From: Christensenella sp964494645
GTDB taxonomy: Bacteria; Bacillota; Clostridia; Christensenellales; Christensenellaceae
Assembly (NCBI GenBank): GCA_964494645.1
Contig: CAZBSH010000006.1
Coordinates: forward strand, 1 to 58,631
Length of the DNA: 58,631 bases
Reading direction: 5' to 3'
In this document: one piece after another, positions 1 through 8,586 of the stretch
Layout of the letters: each line of letters starts with the position of its first letter
Position numbering within the stretch: position 1 is the stretch's first letter
Position numbers and translations under genes: made by a program
Notes under the pieces: model-generated
Databases searched by the model: none
What the model was told of the DNA's origin: nothing
Seen by the model: only the letters and a program-made list of their open reading frames with translations

Positions 1-895
1 GTTTATCTTTGGCCTGTGCACAGTGCTGTCCATACATAATGGCATAAGAATTTCTTCCCGGTCCCAACGGTTCGCCCGTCACAAACCTGCCGTCCTGATT
101 ATATCCCATCACATAAAGCGCGCGGATGATCGTATCTACATCCATCATGCCATTGCCGAGCGGCAGGCGGTTGGTGTCTTCAATGTGTAAATTCACAAGC
201 CTGTCCCCCGCCGCTAAGATCGCTTCGGAAATATGCCGCTCTCCGCATAACATGTGGAAGATATCGCCATTGATATGCTGTACGCCCGGATGATTAACAT
301 CCGCGATGTATTGCTGTGCGCTTTCAATGGTAGAGCACATAGCAACCTCCGCCGAATTGATAGGCTCAATCGCGCACTTGATACCATATTCCACAAACAC
401 ATCCGCCACCGACCGCAGCGTCTCAACACTGCGCGCATAATCTGACGTATCATAGGGTTCACTCCTGCCTACCGTACTGGGTACGACAAGCACATATTCC
501 CCGCCGACCTCCTTGCAGAATTTTACTTCCTCAATGATATATTCGCGCGCAGTCTGTCGCACAAAATTGTTATTGGTCGAAAGCGTATTGGCGTCCGAGA
601 AAAAACCACAAATACCCGAACACTTTATACCATGCTTTGCAAGGATCGCCTTTGTCCCCGCAATATCCGCCTGATATCCCACATCCTTTCCACCATAATT
701 GCCGCCGAGTTCGATGTATGGCACACCAAAACGCGCAAGCCGATCTACGGACTCTTCCAAATCTTCCAAACCAAATACCCAAGCGCTGAACGAAAGATTC
801 ATTCTCTTTTGCAGGCGTTCCGGATGCTCCGCCTTCAGCTTGTCAAATTCATATTTGATCTTTTGATTGATTTCTTCCAGCCTTTGCAATTTCAT
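1..895 (-). CDS. Sugar phosphate isomerase/epimerase (TIM barrel), 3' end cut by window edge
   Basis: The first 298 codons are visible and the end lies outside the window. The protein reads as an AP-endonuclease-2 fold TIM barrel of the sugar isomerase/3-epimerase type (D-tagatose/D-psicose 3-epimerase relatives). The four expected metal ligands can be placed: Glu177 (in AIEP), Asp211 (NGDIFH), His237 (NLHIED) and Glu275 (TGEP). The start is an ATG preceded by AAGGAGG. It is the last gene of a sugar ABC operon (binding protein, ATPase, permease), 13 bases after the permease, so it probably acts on the imported sugar. The exact substrate cannot be read from sequence. Confidence 0.85.
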   Translation of the reverse strand, partial: MKLQRLEEINQKIKYEFDKLKAEHPERLQKRMNLSFSAWVFGLEDLEESVDRLARFGVPYIELGGNYGGKDVGYQADIAGTKAILAKHGIKCSGICGFFSDANTLSTNNNFVRQTAREYIIEEVKFCKEVGGEYVLVVPSTVGRSEPYDTSDYARSVETLRSVADVFVEYGIKCAIEPINSAEVAMCSTIESAQQYIADVNHPGVQHINGDIFHMLCGERHISEAILAAGDRLVNLHIEDTNRLPLGNGMMDVDTIIRALYVMGYNQDGRFVTGEPLGPGRNSYAIMYGQHCAQAKDK

Positions 896-908
896 AGCGC
901 TTTCCTCC

Positions 909-1886
909 TTATTTGGACACGCGCAAGCGCATAGAGCTGATCGCGATAGAAACGATGATCAGTACGCCAAAGGATATCTGCTGCAAATACGGGCTTACCT
1001 TAAGCAGGTTCAACGCATTGAAAATGATACCCGTCAGCAACACGCCGCAAAACGTTCCCAGCATGTTTCCTTTGCCGCCGTTGATGGGCGCTCCGCCGAT
1101 GATGACTGCGCCGATCGCCTGTAGCTCCATACCTGCGCCCGTCGAGGCCTGCGCGGCGCCCAGACGCGAAACCAGCATGATAACCGCAATTCCCGTCATG
1201 ATACCGCTGGTAATGAAAAACTTGATCTTGTTCCAGTTGACCTTGATTCCCGCTAAATACGCCGCCTGTGTATTGTTTCCAATCGCGAAAACACGCCGCC
1301 CAAACTGCGTATGCTTCAGCAGGAAGTGGATCGCCAGATAACCGATCAAACTGATGACGAACAGCAGCGGAATCGCGTCAAACAAATACGTTCCCGCAAA
1401 ATATTCCATGCGATTGAATATCGTTACATTTCCGCCGCCCGTGATGGTTAGGCACAACCCTGTGTATATGCTTGTCGTTGCAAGTGTAATAATGAACGAC
1501 GGCGCCTTAAACAGTACGGACAATGCACCGTTTAACGCCGAGCATCCGACCGCCACGCCCAACCCAACAAGCATCGCCACCCCATCCGGCGCGCCCTGAT
1601 CAATAGACAGGCACATCATGGTGCTTGCAAAACCCACGATCGCGCCGATAGAAATATCGAAGTTTCCGGATATGATCAGCACGGTCACACCCGCTGAGAT
1701 CAGCCCCAGGGTTGATACCTGAGAAAGCACGCCCTTGATATTGTCAATGGACACAAATTTCGGATTGATCACCGACGTTACGATCCCGATCGCCAGAATG
1801 ATCAGGATCAGATAAAAAGACTGCGAACTGACTACCTTCCTCAGCGTCGCGTTTTTTTGTAACAATGTTCCGCTATTGTCTTTCAT
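909..1886 (-). CDS. Sugar ABC transporter permease, RbsC family
   Basis: 325 residues, almost entirely hydrophobic helices, of the BPD_transp_2 (RbsC/MglC) permease family. The usual N-terminal substrate-path motif is present as NFDISIGAIVG near residue 75, followed by the conserved GGAPINGGKG loop near residue 265 in the place where the family has GG.S..GG. It overlaps the end of the upstream ATPase gene by 14 bases, so the two are translationally coupled. It would form the membrane channel for the sugar importer made by the neighbouring ATPase and binding protein genes. The assignment to the family is firm; the sugar is unknown. Confidence 0.92.
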   Translation of the reverse strand: MKDNSGTLLQKNATLRKVVSSQSFYLILIILAIGIVTSVINPKFVSIDNIKGVLSQVSTLGLISAGVTVLIISGNFDISIGAIVGFASTMMCLSIDQGAPDGVAMLVGLGVAVGCSALNGALSVLFKAPSFIITLATTSIYTGLCLTITGGGNVTIFNRMEYFAGTYLFDAIPLLFVISLIGYLAIHFLLKHTQFGRRVFAIGNNTQAAYLAGIKVNWNKIKFFITSGIMTGIAVIMLVSRLGAAQASTGAGMELQAIGAVIIGGAPINGGKGNMLGTFCGVLLTGIIFNALNLLKVSPYLQQISFGVLIIVSIAISSMRLRVSK

Positions 1887-3384
1887 TTTGACTTTCCTCC
1901 TGTGCGATCCCCAGATACATTCCCATCAGTTTTTCTTCCGTCAGGTTTTCCGGAGACATGATACTTACCAGTTTTCCTTCACGTAAAATACCGATCCGAT
2001 CACTCATCGAAAGGATCTCAGGCATATCCGACGACACCATCAATATCGCCTTTCCCTGTCGCGCCAGTTCGACCATCAACTTGTATATCTCTTCGCGCGC
2101 ACCAATATCCACGCCCTTTGTGGGCTCGTCGAATATAATAATATTGCAGTCGGATAACAACCATCGCGCCAAAATGCTTTTTTGCTGATTTCCGCCTGAC
2201 AAACGTTCAATATCTTGGTCAACACCCGTTGTTTTTAAGTTGAGCTTCTTGACCATTTCTTCCGCCGACTTCTTATCCTGCCTTAAATTCAAAAAGACCT
2301 TGTTTTCGTTGCGGACGATGCAAATGTTCTCCTCAATGCTGCGCTGCAAAAACATACCGTCTCCCTTTCGATCCTCACCCAGCATACAGATACCGTTTGC
2401 AATCGCGTCGCGTGGGGATTTGATCGTCACTTCCCTGCCGTCAATCAAAATACGCCCTGTTTGCTTTTTATCCACACCATACAAAAGGCGCATCAATTCT
2501 GTGCGGCCCGAACCGACCAACCCGCCAATCCCAAACACCTCACCCTTGCGTACAGAAAAACTGATCTCGTGTGCCACAGACATTCCGGAAATGCCCTCCA
2601 CCTTCAAATATTCTTCCCCGATGCTCACGCGTTCACGCTGATAAAAAAGCGACGCCTCTCTGCCAACCATCGCGGATATAATTTCTTCGTTTGTGACTTT
2701 AGACGCTTCGTAACATCCCGTCACGCTTCCATCCTTAATGACTGTGATCGTATCCGCGAGTTCGAATACCTCTTCCAAATAATGCGAAATATATATGACG
2801 CCGATGCCTTCTTTTGCAAGTCGTTTTACCGTTGCAAGCAGCATTTTCGATTCTTCTTCCCCAAGAGATGCCGTTGGCTCGTCCATAATAATGACCCGCG
2901 CCTTGCGCTGGAGCGCCTTGGCAATTTGCAGCATCTGCTTTTGCGCGGGGGAGATATCCTCCACCAGCGTGCTTGCCTTGATGGTCATGTGCAGATCGTC
3001 AAGCAGCGCCTGCGTAGTTTCTTCCTGCTCCTTTTTGTTTACGACGCCGCCCTTTGCAACTTCCCCGCCTAAAAAAATATTGTCCGCTACGGTCAATGTA
3101 TCGATCAGGTCGGAGTCCTGATAGATTGTCGATATCCCCAATTCAATCGGTATCTGCGGATTGTTGTATTCGCGCTTTTGTCCGAACAAGATGATATCTC
3201 CATAATCCGGCGTGATCGCCCCCGACAATATTTTGATAAAAGTTGATTTTCCCGCGCCGTTTTCGCCGACAATGCAGTGCACCTCGCCTTCGTGCAGGGC
3301 AAAATCCATGTTACGCAGTACAGTAACGCCTGAATAGCTCTTTGTTATGTTTGTCAGTTCTAAAATCTGTTTCCCGTATGTCAT
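1873..3384 (-). CDS. Sugar ABC transporter ATP-binding protein, RbsA/MglA family
   Basis: About 503 residues with two tandem ABC domains, the standard length for RbsA/MglA. The first domain has Walker A GENGAGKST, Walker B MDEPTASL and a degenerate signature. The second has a changed Walker A (GLVGSGRTE), signature LSGGNQQK and Walker B FDEPTKGVD, which is the normal asymmetry of this family. I place the start at the ATG at 3384 because GGGAG lies 8 bases before it; a longer GTG reading begins at 3414 without a good binding site. It energises uptake with the permease downstream and the binding protein upstream. Confidence 0.92.
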   Translation of the reverse strand: MTYGKQILELTNITKSYSGVTVLRNMDFALHEGEVHCIVGENGAGKSTFIKILSGAITPDYGDIILFGQKREYNNPQIPIELGISTIYQDSDLIDTLTVADNIFLGGEVAKGGVVNKKEQEETTQALLDDLHMTIKASTLVEDISPAQKQMLQIAKALQRKARVIIMDEPTASLGEEESKMLLATVKRLAKEGIGVIYISHYLEEVFELADTITVIKDGSVTGCYEASKVTNEEIISAMVGREASLFYQRERVSIGEEYLKVEGISGMSVAHEISFSVRKGEVFGIGGLVGSGRTELMRLLYGVDKKQTGRILIDGREVTIKSPRDAIANGICMLGEDRKGDGMFLQRSIEENICIVRNENKVFLNLRQDKKSAEEMVKKLNLKTTGVDQDIERLSGGNQQKSILARWLLSDCNIIIFDEPTKGVDIGAREEIYKLMVELARQGKAILMVSSDMPEILSMSDRIGILREGKLVSIMSPENLTEEKLMGMYLGIAQEESQNERQ

Positions 3385-3425
3385 ACCACAAAACTCCCGT
3401 CTTAAGAGTCCCACTGATGGGCTAC

Positions 3426-3454
3426 AAGCGCGCGTCCGCAGCGGACGCGCGCTT
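3426..3454. other. Strong intergenic hairpin between binding-protein and ATPase genes
   Basis: A GC-rich perfect inverted repeat with 13-base arms (3426-3438 and 3442-3454) and a 3-base loop. No run of T follows on the minus strand, so it is unlikely to be a terminator. It sits just after the stop of the binding-protein gene. By analogy with other uptake operons, such a hairpin may protect the upstream message and let binding protein be made in excess over the membrane parts. Confidence 0.7.
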
Positions 3455-3484
3455 CTCCCTGTTTTCCGTTACATTACTGTTGCA

Positions 3485-4654
3485 TTAATACCACATCAAC
3501 TCCGGATAATATTCCGCTGTCAACTCCTTAAAGATCGGGTCCCTGTGCCACGGAATAATGACCTTCGGATCGATATTTTCCGTATCCGCCTGTGTTACAG
3601 CCGCGATCGGAACCATTTTCTGCTCGTTCTTATAGTCGATCTTGCCCTGCTGCTGGCTGTACAGCATACGGAAGCAGATATAACCTTCCAGCCCGGGCGA
3701 ACTCGAAATCGTCATCGCCATGTCGCCGCCCTTGATCATCTCAATACCCATTTCCTGTCCATTCTGGGAAATAACCTTATACGGATTATTGAGTTTGCCC
3801 GCGTTTTTCAGTACGCGCACAACGGCCGCCGCCATTTCTTCCTGCATTACGAAAATCGTCTCAAATTCCAGACCACCGTTGATCAAGTCTTCTGCCGCTG
3901 CCGCTGCTTTATCCGGGTTGTAGTCCGCGTCACGAATATCGATCAGCTTGTTCTTGCCCAGCTCTTTGGAGCGATCTTCCATGCCTTTGTTAACATAGAT
4001 GCACGGATAATGCTCAAAGTTTCCTGTGATGATGACGTAGTCACCCGTTGTGTTTTCCGCCATCCAGTCCGCATACATGTGCCCCATCTCTTCCCAGTCA
4101 AAATCCACGCATGCCGCAAGGTCAGCTCCCTTGTTGAGTGCCTGTCCCACGCTGTCCGGAACGATCAGCGGAATGCCCGCCTCCTGCATCTTCTTTGCTG
4201 CAAGCGCCGCGCCGTTCTCATTGAAGGAGAACATGCACAGACCGTCTACCTGCTCTGTCACACACAGATCGATATTGGCTACTTCTTTGTCAACATCATA
4301 GTCGGACGGCAGAATCATAACTTCCGCGCCGATCTCTTCCGCTGCATACTTGAAGCTATCCGCAATCTCAACATACCAGTTCGCATCAAGCCCCGGGACG
4401 ATAAAGGCAAACGTCAAGCCGCTTCCGTCCGCTTTTGCCGCTCCCTCCGCGCTTGCCGAAGCTTCTTGTGTCTTAGCGGGTGCTTCAGATGTTTTTTCAC
4501 CGCCATCGGATGCCGCCGGCGCAGACGATTCTGCCGCCGGTGCTGCACATCCGGCAAAGACAGTGATCACCATCAGTACCGCAAGCATCAAACCTACCAT
4601 TTTCTTTTTCATTTTCCATTTTCGCATGAACTTCCCTAAAAAAGGTGCGTTCAT
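3485..4654 (-). CDS. Sugar-binding lipoprotein of ABC importer
   Basis: 389 residues. A positively charged start and hydrophobic segment end in the lipobox VFAGC, so Cys36 should carry the lipid anchor. An Ala/Ser/Glu/Lys-rich linker to about residue 72 leads into a type I periplasmic-binding fold of the ribose/xylose class (Peripla_BP_4). The start at 4654 is chosen because AAGGAGG lies 6 bases upstream, even though it gives a long charged n-region; ATG codons at 4627 and 4612 lack this. It is the first gene of the operon, divergent from the DeoR regulator, followed by a strong hairpin and then ATPase and permease. Confidence 0.9.
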   Translation of the reverse strand: MNAPFLGKFMRKWKMKKKMVGLMLAVLMVITVFAGCAAPAAESSAPAASDGGEKTSEAPAKTQEASASAEGAAKADGSGLTFAFIVPGLDANWYVEIADSFKYAAEEIGAEVMILPSDYDVDKEVANIDLCVTEQVDGLCMFSFNENGAALAAKKMQEAGIPLIVPDSVGQALNKGADLAACVDFDWEEMGHMYADWMAENTTGDYVIITGNFEHYPCIYVNKGMEDRSKELGKNKLIDIRDADYNPDKAAAAAEDLINGGLEFETIFVMQEEMAAAVVRVLKNAGKLNNPYKVISQNGQEMGIEMIKGGDMAMTISSSPGLEGYICFRMLYSQQQGKIDYKNEQKMVPIAAVTQADTENIDPKVIIPWHRDPIFKELTAEYYPELMWY

Positions 4655-4699
4655 ACTATTCCTCCTTTTCTTTTTTATGGGAATTGAAATTTTTTTTAT

Positions 4700-4820
4700 T
4701 TTTATAGTGAATTTTTCTATTATCTGTAGTAGGATATACTTAAAGTAGAGTTTATAATCAATTGTCTATTTTCATATCAGTTGTTTTATGGTGAATTTCA
4801 TTGACCGTCTTTTTATGGTT
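4700..4820. promoter_or_regulatory. Repeated motif in the sugar-operon/deoR divergent region
   Basis: The 346-base divergent region (4655-5000) is very AT-rich. It contains TTTTATrGTGAATTT twice, at 4700-4714 and 4784-4798 (14 of 15 bases identical), and a third partial copy TTTTATGGT at about 4811. These could be operators for the neighbouring DeoR protein or another regulator. A possible minus-strand promoter for the sugar operon (TTGATT, 17 bases, TATATC) also falls in this stretch but is weak. Function is inferred from position only. Confidence 0.4.
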
Positions 4821-4912
4821 TCATAATAGCACAAGAAAAAACATAAATCAATCCTATTTTTTAAATTTTTTGTGTTTTTTTGTGCTTTTTAATTCTATTA
4901 TTTTCCAAAAGC

Positions 4913-4941
4913 TTGAATATTCGCCTCAATAACGCTATACT
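4913..4941 (+). promoter_or_regulatory. Probable promoter of the DeoR gene
   Basis: TTGAAT at about 4913-4918, a 17-base spacer and TATACT at 4936-4941. This gives a start of transcription near 4948 and a leader of about 53 bases before the ATG at 5001. The match to a vegetative sigma-A promoter is good and the placement fits the gene. Confidence 0.65.
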
Positions 4942-5000
4942 GTACATAATTCATGTATCAAAAAAACAACAACACTCATATTGTGTAGGAAGCGTATTCT

Positions 5001-5762
5001 ATGAATTCATCTGAGCGGCGCTTGAAAATTTATAATATTTTAATGGAAAATGAAACCGTGGACGTCAGCGAGCTGTCTTCTCATTTTGACGTTTCCCCCA
5101 TGACAATCCGCAGAGATCTTGCCATCTATGAAAAACAGGGCATTCTGACAACAACATACGGCGGTGCATACTTGAATCGGGATATCCTTTCGGGTACGGA
5201 AGTTTCGCCGGACGCGTCGCAGTTGGACGACAATACACGTAAAATCGGCATCGCCGCCGGAAGACTCCTGAAATCAGGGGACTCTGTGTTTTTGGACAGC
5301 GGCGACATGACAACAGGCATCGTATATGGCATCAAAAATCTTCGGCTTACCATCATGACAAATTCCCTTGCCGCTGCAAATATCTTGCGTACGTTTCCCA
5401 AGGTAGAGCTCATCTTAGCGCCCGGCTCGTATAACGAAGATATTTGCGGGTTTATCGGGAGCTCCACCATTGCTTTTATCCGTAAGTATAATTTCGATGT
5501 AGCCCTTTTAAACGGCGAAAAGCTAGACACCGCCTATGGTCTTACCGTAAGAGATGAAACCTCCGCCCATCTGAAGGCAACGGCGATTGATTGCGCCAAA
5601 CGGAATATCGTAATGATACGAAGCGACGATATCGACGACTCCGCGTTTGCGCAGGTCGCCACGCTTCGCAAAATCAACCATATCGTCACAGATCGCGGAC
5701 TGTCAGACGATGTAAAAGGCGCGCTTGAGCAACGCGGACCACAGGTGATTTTAGCAGATTGA
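5001..5762 (+). CDS. DeoR family transcriptional regulator
   Basis: 253 residues, the usual DeoR length. The N-terminus has the family winged helix-turn-helix, with residues about 20-55 reading VSELSSHFDVSPMTIRRDL, the diagnostic DeoR recognition helix. The rest is a DeoR C-terminal sensor domain (sugar-phosphate isomerase fold), with the family SGDMTTGIVYG and TNSLAAANIL segments. Such repressors usually respond to a phosphorylated sugar. It is divergent from the sugar ABC operon and is the obvious candidate to control it. It ends at a bidirectional terminator shared with hppA. Confidence 0.92.
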   Translation: MNSSERRLKIYNILMENETVDVSELSSHFDVSPMTIRRDLAIYEKQGILTTTYGGAYLNRDILSGTEVSPDASQLDDNTRKIGIAAGRLLKSGDSVFLDSGDMTTGIVYGIKNLRLTIMTNSLAAANILRTFPKVELILAPGSYNEDICGFIGSSTIAFIRKYNFDVALLNGEKLDTAYGLTVRDETSAHLKATAIDCAKRNIVMIRSDDIDDSAFAQVATLRKINHIVTDRGLSDDVKGALEQRGPQVILAD

Positions 5763-5811
5763 TATTCTAATTTATGTGCGATTGTGTGCGATTCAACATC
5801 GAACAATAAAA

Positions 5812-5839
5812 AAAACGCTTGCCGTTTGGCAAGCGTTTT
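5812..5839. terminator. Bidirectional intrinsic terminator (deoR / hppA)
   Basis: Perfect 12-base arms (5812-5823, 5828-5839) with a GTTT loop, A-rich on the left and T-rich on the right. It lies between two convergent genes and can serve both. Confidence 0.9.
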
Positions 5840-5852
5840 TTTATGATCTCTT

Positions 5853-7925
5853 TTACTGCAAAATTCCATATTTCATGATGACCGCAGCAAATACCACTGC
5901 TACCATGGACATCAACTTGATCAGAATATTAAGGGACGGACCGGAAGTATCCTTGAATGGATCGCCCACCGTATCGCCCACGACCGCTGCTTTATGGGCA
6001 TCGCTGCCCTTGCCGCCGTGTGCGCCGCCTTCAATATATTTCTTCGCGTTATCCCACGCGCCGCCCGAGTTAGACATCATGACCGCCAACACAAATCCTG
6101 AAGCCGTCGCACCCGCCAGCATACCTACAACGCCATTCGCGCCAAGGATCAGCCCCACAACGATCGGAGCAACAAAGCCGAGGATCGCCGGAGCAAGCAT
6201 CAAGCTCAATGCACTCTTCGTGCAAATATCCACGCACGATTCATAATCCGGTTCGCCTTCGCCCGTCATAATACCCTTGATCGTCTGGAACTGCCTGCGC
6301 ACCTCCACAACGATCTTCATCGCCGCTTTCCCAACCGCACTCATCGTCATGGACGAGAACAAGAACGGCAGCATCGCGCCGATAAGAAGCCCCATCAGCA
6401 CTGTCGGATCAAGAATGCTCAGTGCGGACATATCAATCTGGCACTGATCCGCAAACGCAGCGATCAGGGCAAGCGCCGTAAGCGCAGCACTGCCAATCGC
6501 AAAGCCTTTGCCCGTCGCGGCCGTCGTATTCCCCAAAGAGTCCAGCGCATCTGTACGTTCCCTGATCACAGGATCTTGTCCGCTCATTTCCGCAAGTCCG
6601 CCCGCATTGTCCGCAACCGGTCCGTACGCATCTGTCGCGAGCGTAATACCCAGCGTGGAAAGCATCCCTACTGCGGAGATCGCGACGCCATAAAGACCAA
6701 CTTCAAATGTACCGCCGTTTAACGTACCGCCTGAAGCAAAATAGCTGATCAAAACGCTTGCAACCACTGTGATTACAGGGATCGCCGTAGATTTCATCCC
6801 CAACGCAAACCCGCTGATGATCGTCGTCGCGGGACCTGTCACCGTGGAGTCCGCAAGCTCTTTTGTAGGTTTAAAATGATCGGACGTCACATATTCCGTA
6901 TAGTATCCGATCACGATACCGGCAACAAGCCCGGAAATGATCGCCGCATATACACCCACATGATCCGGTCCGAGGATTCCCGTTACAACAAAGTAACCTG
7001 CCACAGCAACGATCGCAGCCGCGATGTATACGCCTTTGTGCAACGCGGAAAGCAAGTTCTTCTGCGAAGCGTTTTCCTTCGTTTTTACAAAGAAGCTGCC
7101 GATTACGCTTGCAACAATACCTACCGCCGCAAGGATCATCGGAAGCGCAAGTCCGCCGCCGCCAAGCCCTGCCGCGATCGCAAGAGCGCCGGCAGAGATG
7201 ATAGAGCCAACGTACGATTCATAGAGGTCTGCGCCCATGCCGGCAACGTCGCCTACATTATCGCCCACATTATCTGCAATGGTCGCCGGGTTTCTCGGAT
7301 CGTCCTCCGGAATGCCCGCTTCCACTTTACCCACAAGGTCTGCGCCTACGTCAGCAGCTTTTGTAAAAATACCGCCGCCCACGCGTGCAAACAACGCCAT
7401 GCACGAAGCACCCATGCCGAACATCAGCATGTTGCTCGCGATCTGTGCCGTATCCCCCGCATAAAACGCGTTAAGGATAAAATACCAGATCGTCAGGTAT
7501 AAAAGCCCGAGACCTACGACGGTCATACCCATAACCGCACCCGACGAGAACGATACGCGCAACGCGGAATTCAAGCTCTTTGTTGCTCCGTTTACCGTAC
7601 GGGAATTTGCTGCCGTCGCGATCTTCATGCCGATGAAACCCGCCAGCGCAGAGAATACACCACCCACCAAAAACGCGATCGGTACAAAGAAGCTCATAAA
7701 TTCCGTCGCCGCTAAAATTGCCAATACAACCGTAACGATGATAAAAAAGATTGCGACTGTCTTGTACTGACGTTTTAGATAGGCGTTCGCGCCTCTCCTG
7801 ATTGCAGCAGCGATCTTTTTGACCTTTTCGCCGCCTTCGCTTTTTTTCATCACGCGTGTCGCGGTAATTGCCGCAAATACAAGCGCAATGACGGCTCCGA
7901 TCAGAGCCCAAAACATAATGTCCAT
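5853..7925 (-). CDS. hppA: Membrane-bound ion-translocating pyrophosphatase
   Basis: 690 residues and about 16 membrane helices. The catalytic signature DDPRNPATIADNVGDNVGD near residue 220 is intact and identifies the H+/Na+-pumping pyrophosphatase family, which couples pyrophosphate hydrolysis to ion export. The segment GNTTAATGKGFAIGSA has Ala where potassium-independent enzymes have Lys, so this should be the potassium-dependent subtype, which in anaerobes is often sodium-pumping; the ion itself I cannot settle. AGGAGG lies before the ATG. It stands alone with its own promoter, divergent from a YtrA-type regulator that may or may not control it. Confidence 0.95.
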   Translation of the reverse strand: MDIMFWALIGAVIALVFAAITATRVMKKSEGGEKVKKIAAAIRRGANAYLKRQYKTVAIFFIIVTVVLAILAATEFMSFFVPIAFLVGGVFSALAGFIGMKIATAANSRTVNGATKSLNSALRVSFSSGAVMGMTVVGLGLLYLTIWYFILNAFYAGDTAQIASNMLMFGMGASCMALFARVGGGIFTKAADVGADLVGKVEAGIPEDDPRNPATIADNVGDNVGDVAGMGADLYESYVGSIISAGALAIAAGLGGGGLALPMILAAVGIVASVIGSFFVKTKENASQKNLLSALHKGVYIAAAIVAVAGYFVVTGILGPDHVGVYAAIISGLVAGIVIGYYTEYVTSDHFKPTKELADSTVTGPATTIISGFALGMKSTAIPVITVVASVLISYFASGGTLNGGTFEVGLYGVAISAVGMLSTLGITLATDAYGPVADNAGGLAEMSGQDPVIRERTDALDSLGNTTAATGKGFAIGSAALTALALIAAFADQCQIDMSALSILDPTVLMGLLIGAMLPFLFSSMTMSAVGKAAMKIVVEVRRQFQTIKGIMTGEGEPDYESCVDICTKSALSLMLAPAILGFVAPIVVGLILGANGVVGMLAGATASGFVLAVMMSNSGGAWDNAKKYIEGGAHGGKGSDAHKAAVVGDTVGDPFKDTSGPSLNILIKLMSMVAVVFAAVIMKYGILQ

Positions 7926-8012
7926 TGGTTCGCTCCTCCTGTAAAAATAATATATATATGTTATTAAAAAAACAATTTGAAAATAATTCTGAACGGAATC
8001 TAATCAATTTTC

Positions 8013-8018
8013 ATTATA
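8013..8018 (-). promoter_or_regulatory. Probable -10 element for hppA
   Basis: TATAAT on the minus strand, about 90 bases before the hppA start. A matching -35 box is poor (TTTGCT at 17 bases), so only the -10 is claimed. Confidence 0.45.
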
Positions 8019-8085
8019 ATACGTTCCCCTTGAAAAGCAAAGGAAATTTACCCATTTTTTTCTTTCTTTTTGTCAACTTTTCAAC

Positions 8086-8114
8086 TTGACAGCCTATATT
8101 GGATAAAATACAAT
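8086..8114 (+). promoter_or_regulatory. Promoter of the GntR/YtrA gene
   Basis: TTGACA at 8086-8091, 17-base spacer, TACAAT at 8109-8114: nearly full consensus. Transcription would start near 8121, with a leader of about 49 bases containing AAGGAG before the ATG at 8170. Confidence 0.75.
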
Positions 8115-8169
8115 AAAATTGTACTAATATGTTTCATACACTAAACCGTAACAAGGAGAACGATTTGTC

Positions 8170-8538
8170 ATGATCCGATTAGATAAAACATCCAAACAGG
8201 CGATTTATGAACAAGTCGTACAAAACTTCAAAACACTCATCATGATGGGTAAGATTCGTCCGCATGAACAAATCCCTTCCGTAAGAAAACTTGCGAAACA
8301 GCTGGGGATCAACCCCAATACTGTACAAAAATCTTATGCAATCTTATCAAAAGAAGGCTTTTTATATTCCGTCGCCGGCCAAGGCGATTTTGTGGCGGAT
8401 AACGCCGCCCAAATCAAAGATATGCGCAAAAACGAAATACGCGAAATGTTTGTCAAAGCCACAAAAGAAGCGCGGGATTCCGGGTTGTGGATCGACGAGA
8501 TCTTCGCCATTGTTGACGAGGCCTATTCCTCCAACTAG
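8170..8538 (+). CDS. GntR family regulator, YtrA subfamily
   Basis: 122 residues. The N-terminal two thirds is a GntR winged helix (YEQVVQNFKTLIMMGKI, then VRKLAKQLGINPNTVQKSY). The C-terminal part is only about 45 residues of helix, with no large effector domain, which is the hallmark of the short YtrA subfamily. YtrA proteins usually repress a downstream ABC transporter, but here the next gene is on the other strand and no ABC gene follows, so its target may be itself or the divergent hppA gene. AAGGAG lies before the start. Confidence 0.88.
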   Translation: MIRLDKTSKQAIYEQVVQNFKTLIMMGKIRPHEQIPSVRKLAKQLGINPNTVQKSYAILSKEGFLYSVAGQGDFVADNAAQIKDMRKNEIREMFVKATKEARDSGLWIDEIFAIVDEAYSSN

Positions 8539-8586
8539 CGCTCAAAGGCAAGCCCGCCCTGTCGTGTCACTGCGCATACGGACAGC

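Noticed and set aside
3347..4639. 430-codon open frame on the plus strand
   Set aside because: It is antisense to the binding-protein gene and to its ATPase start, has no family likeness, and the minus-strand genes are clearly real.
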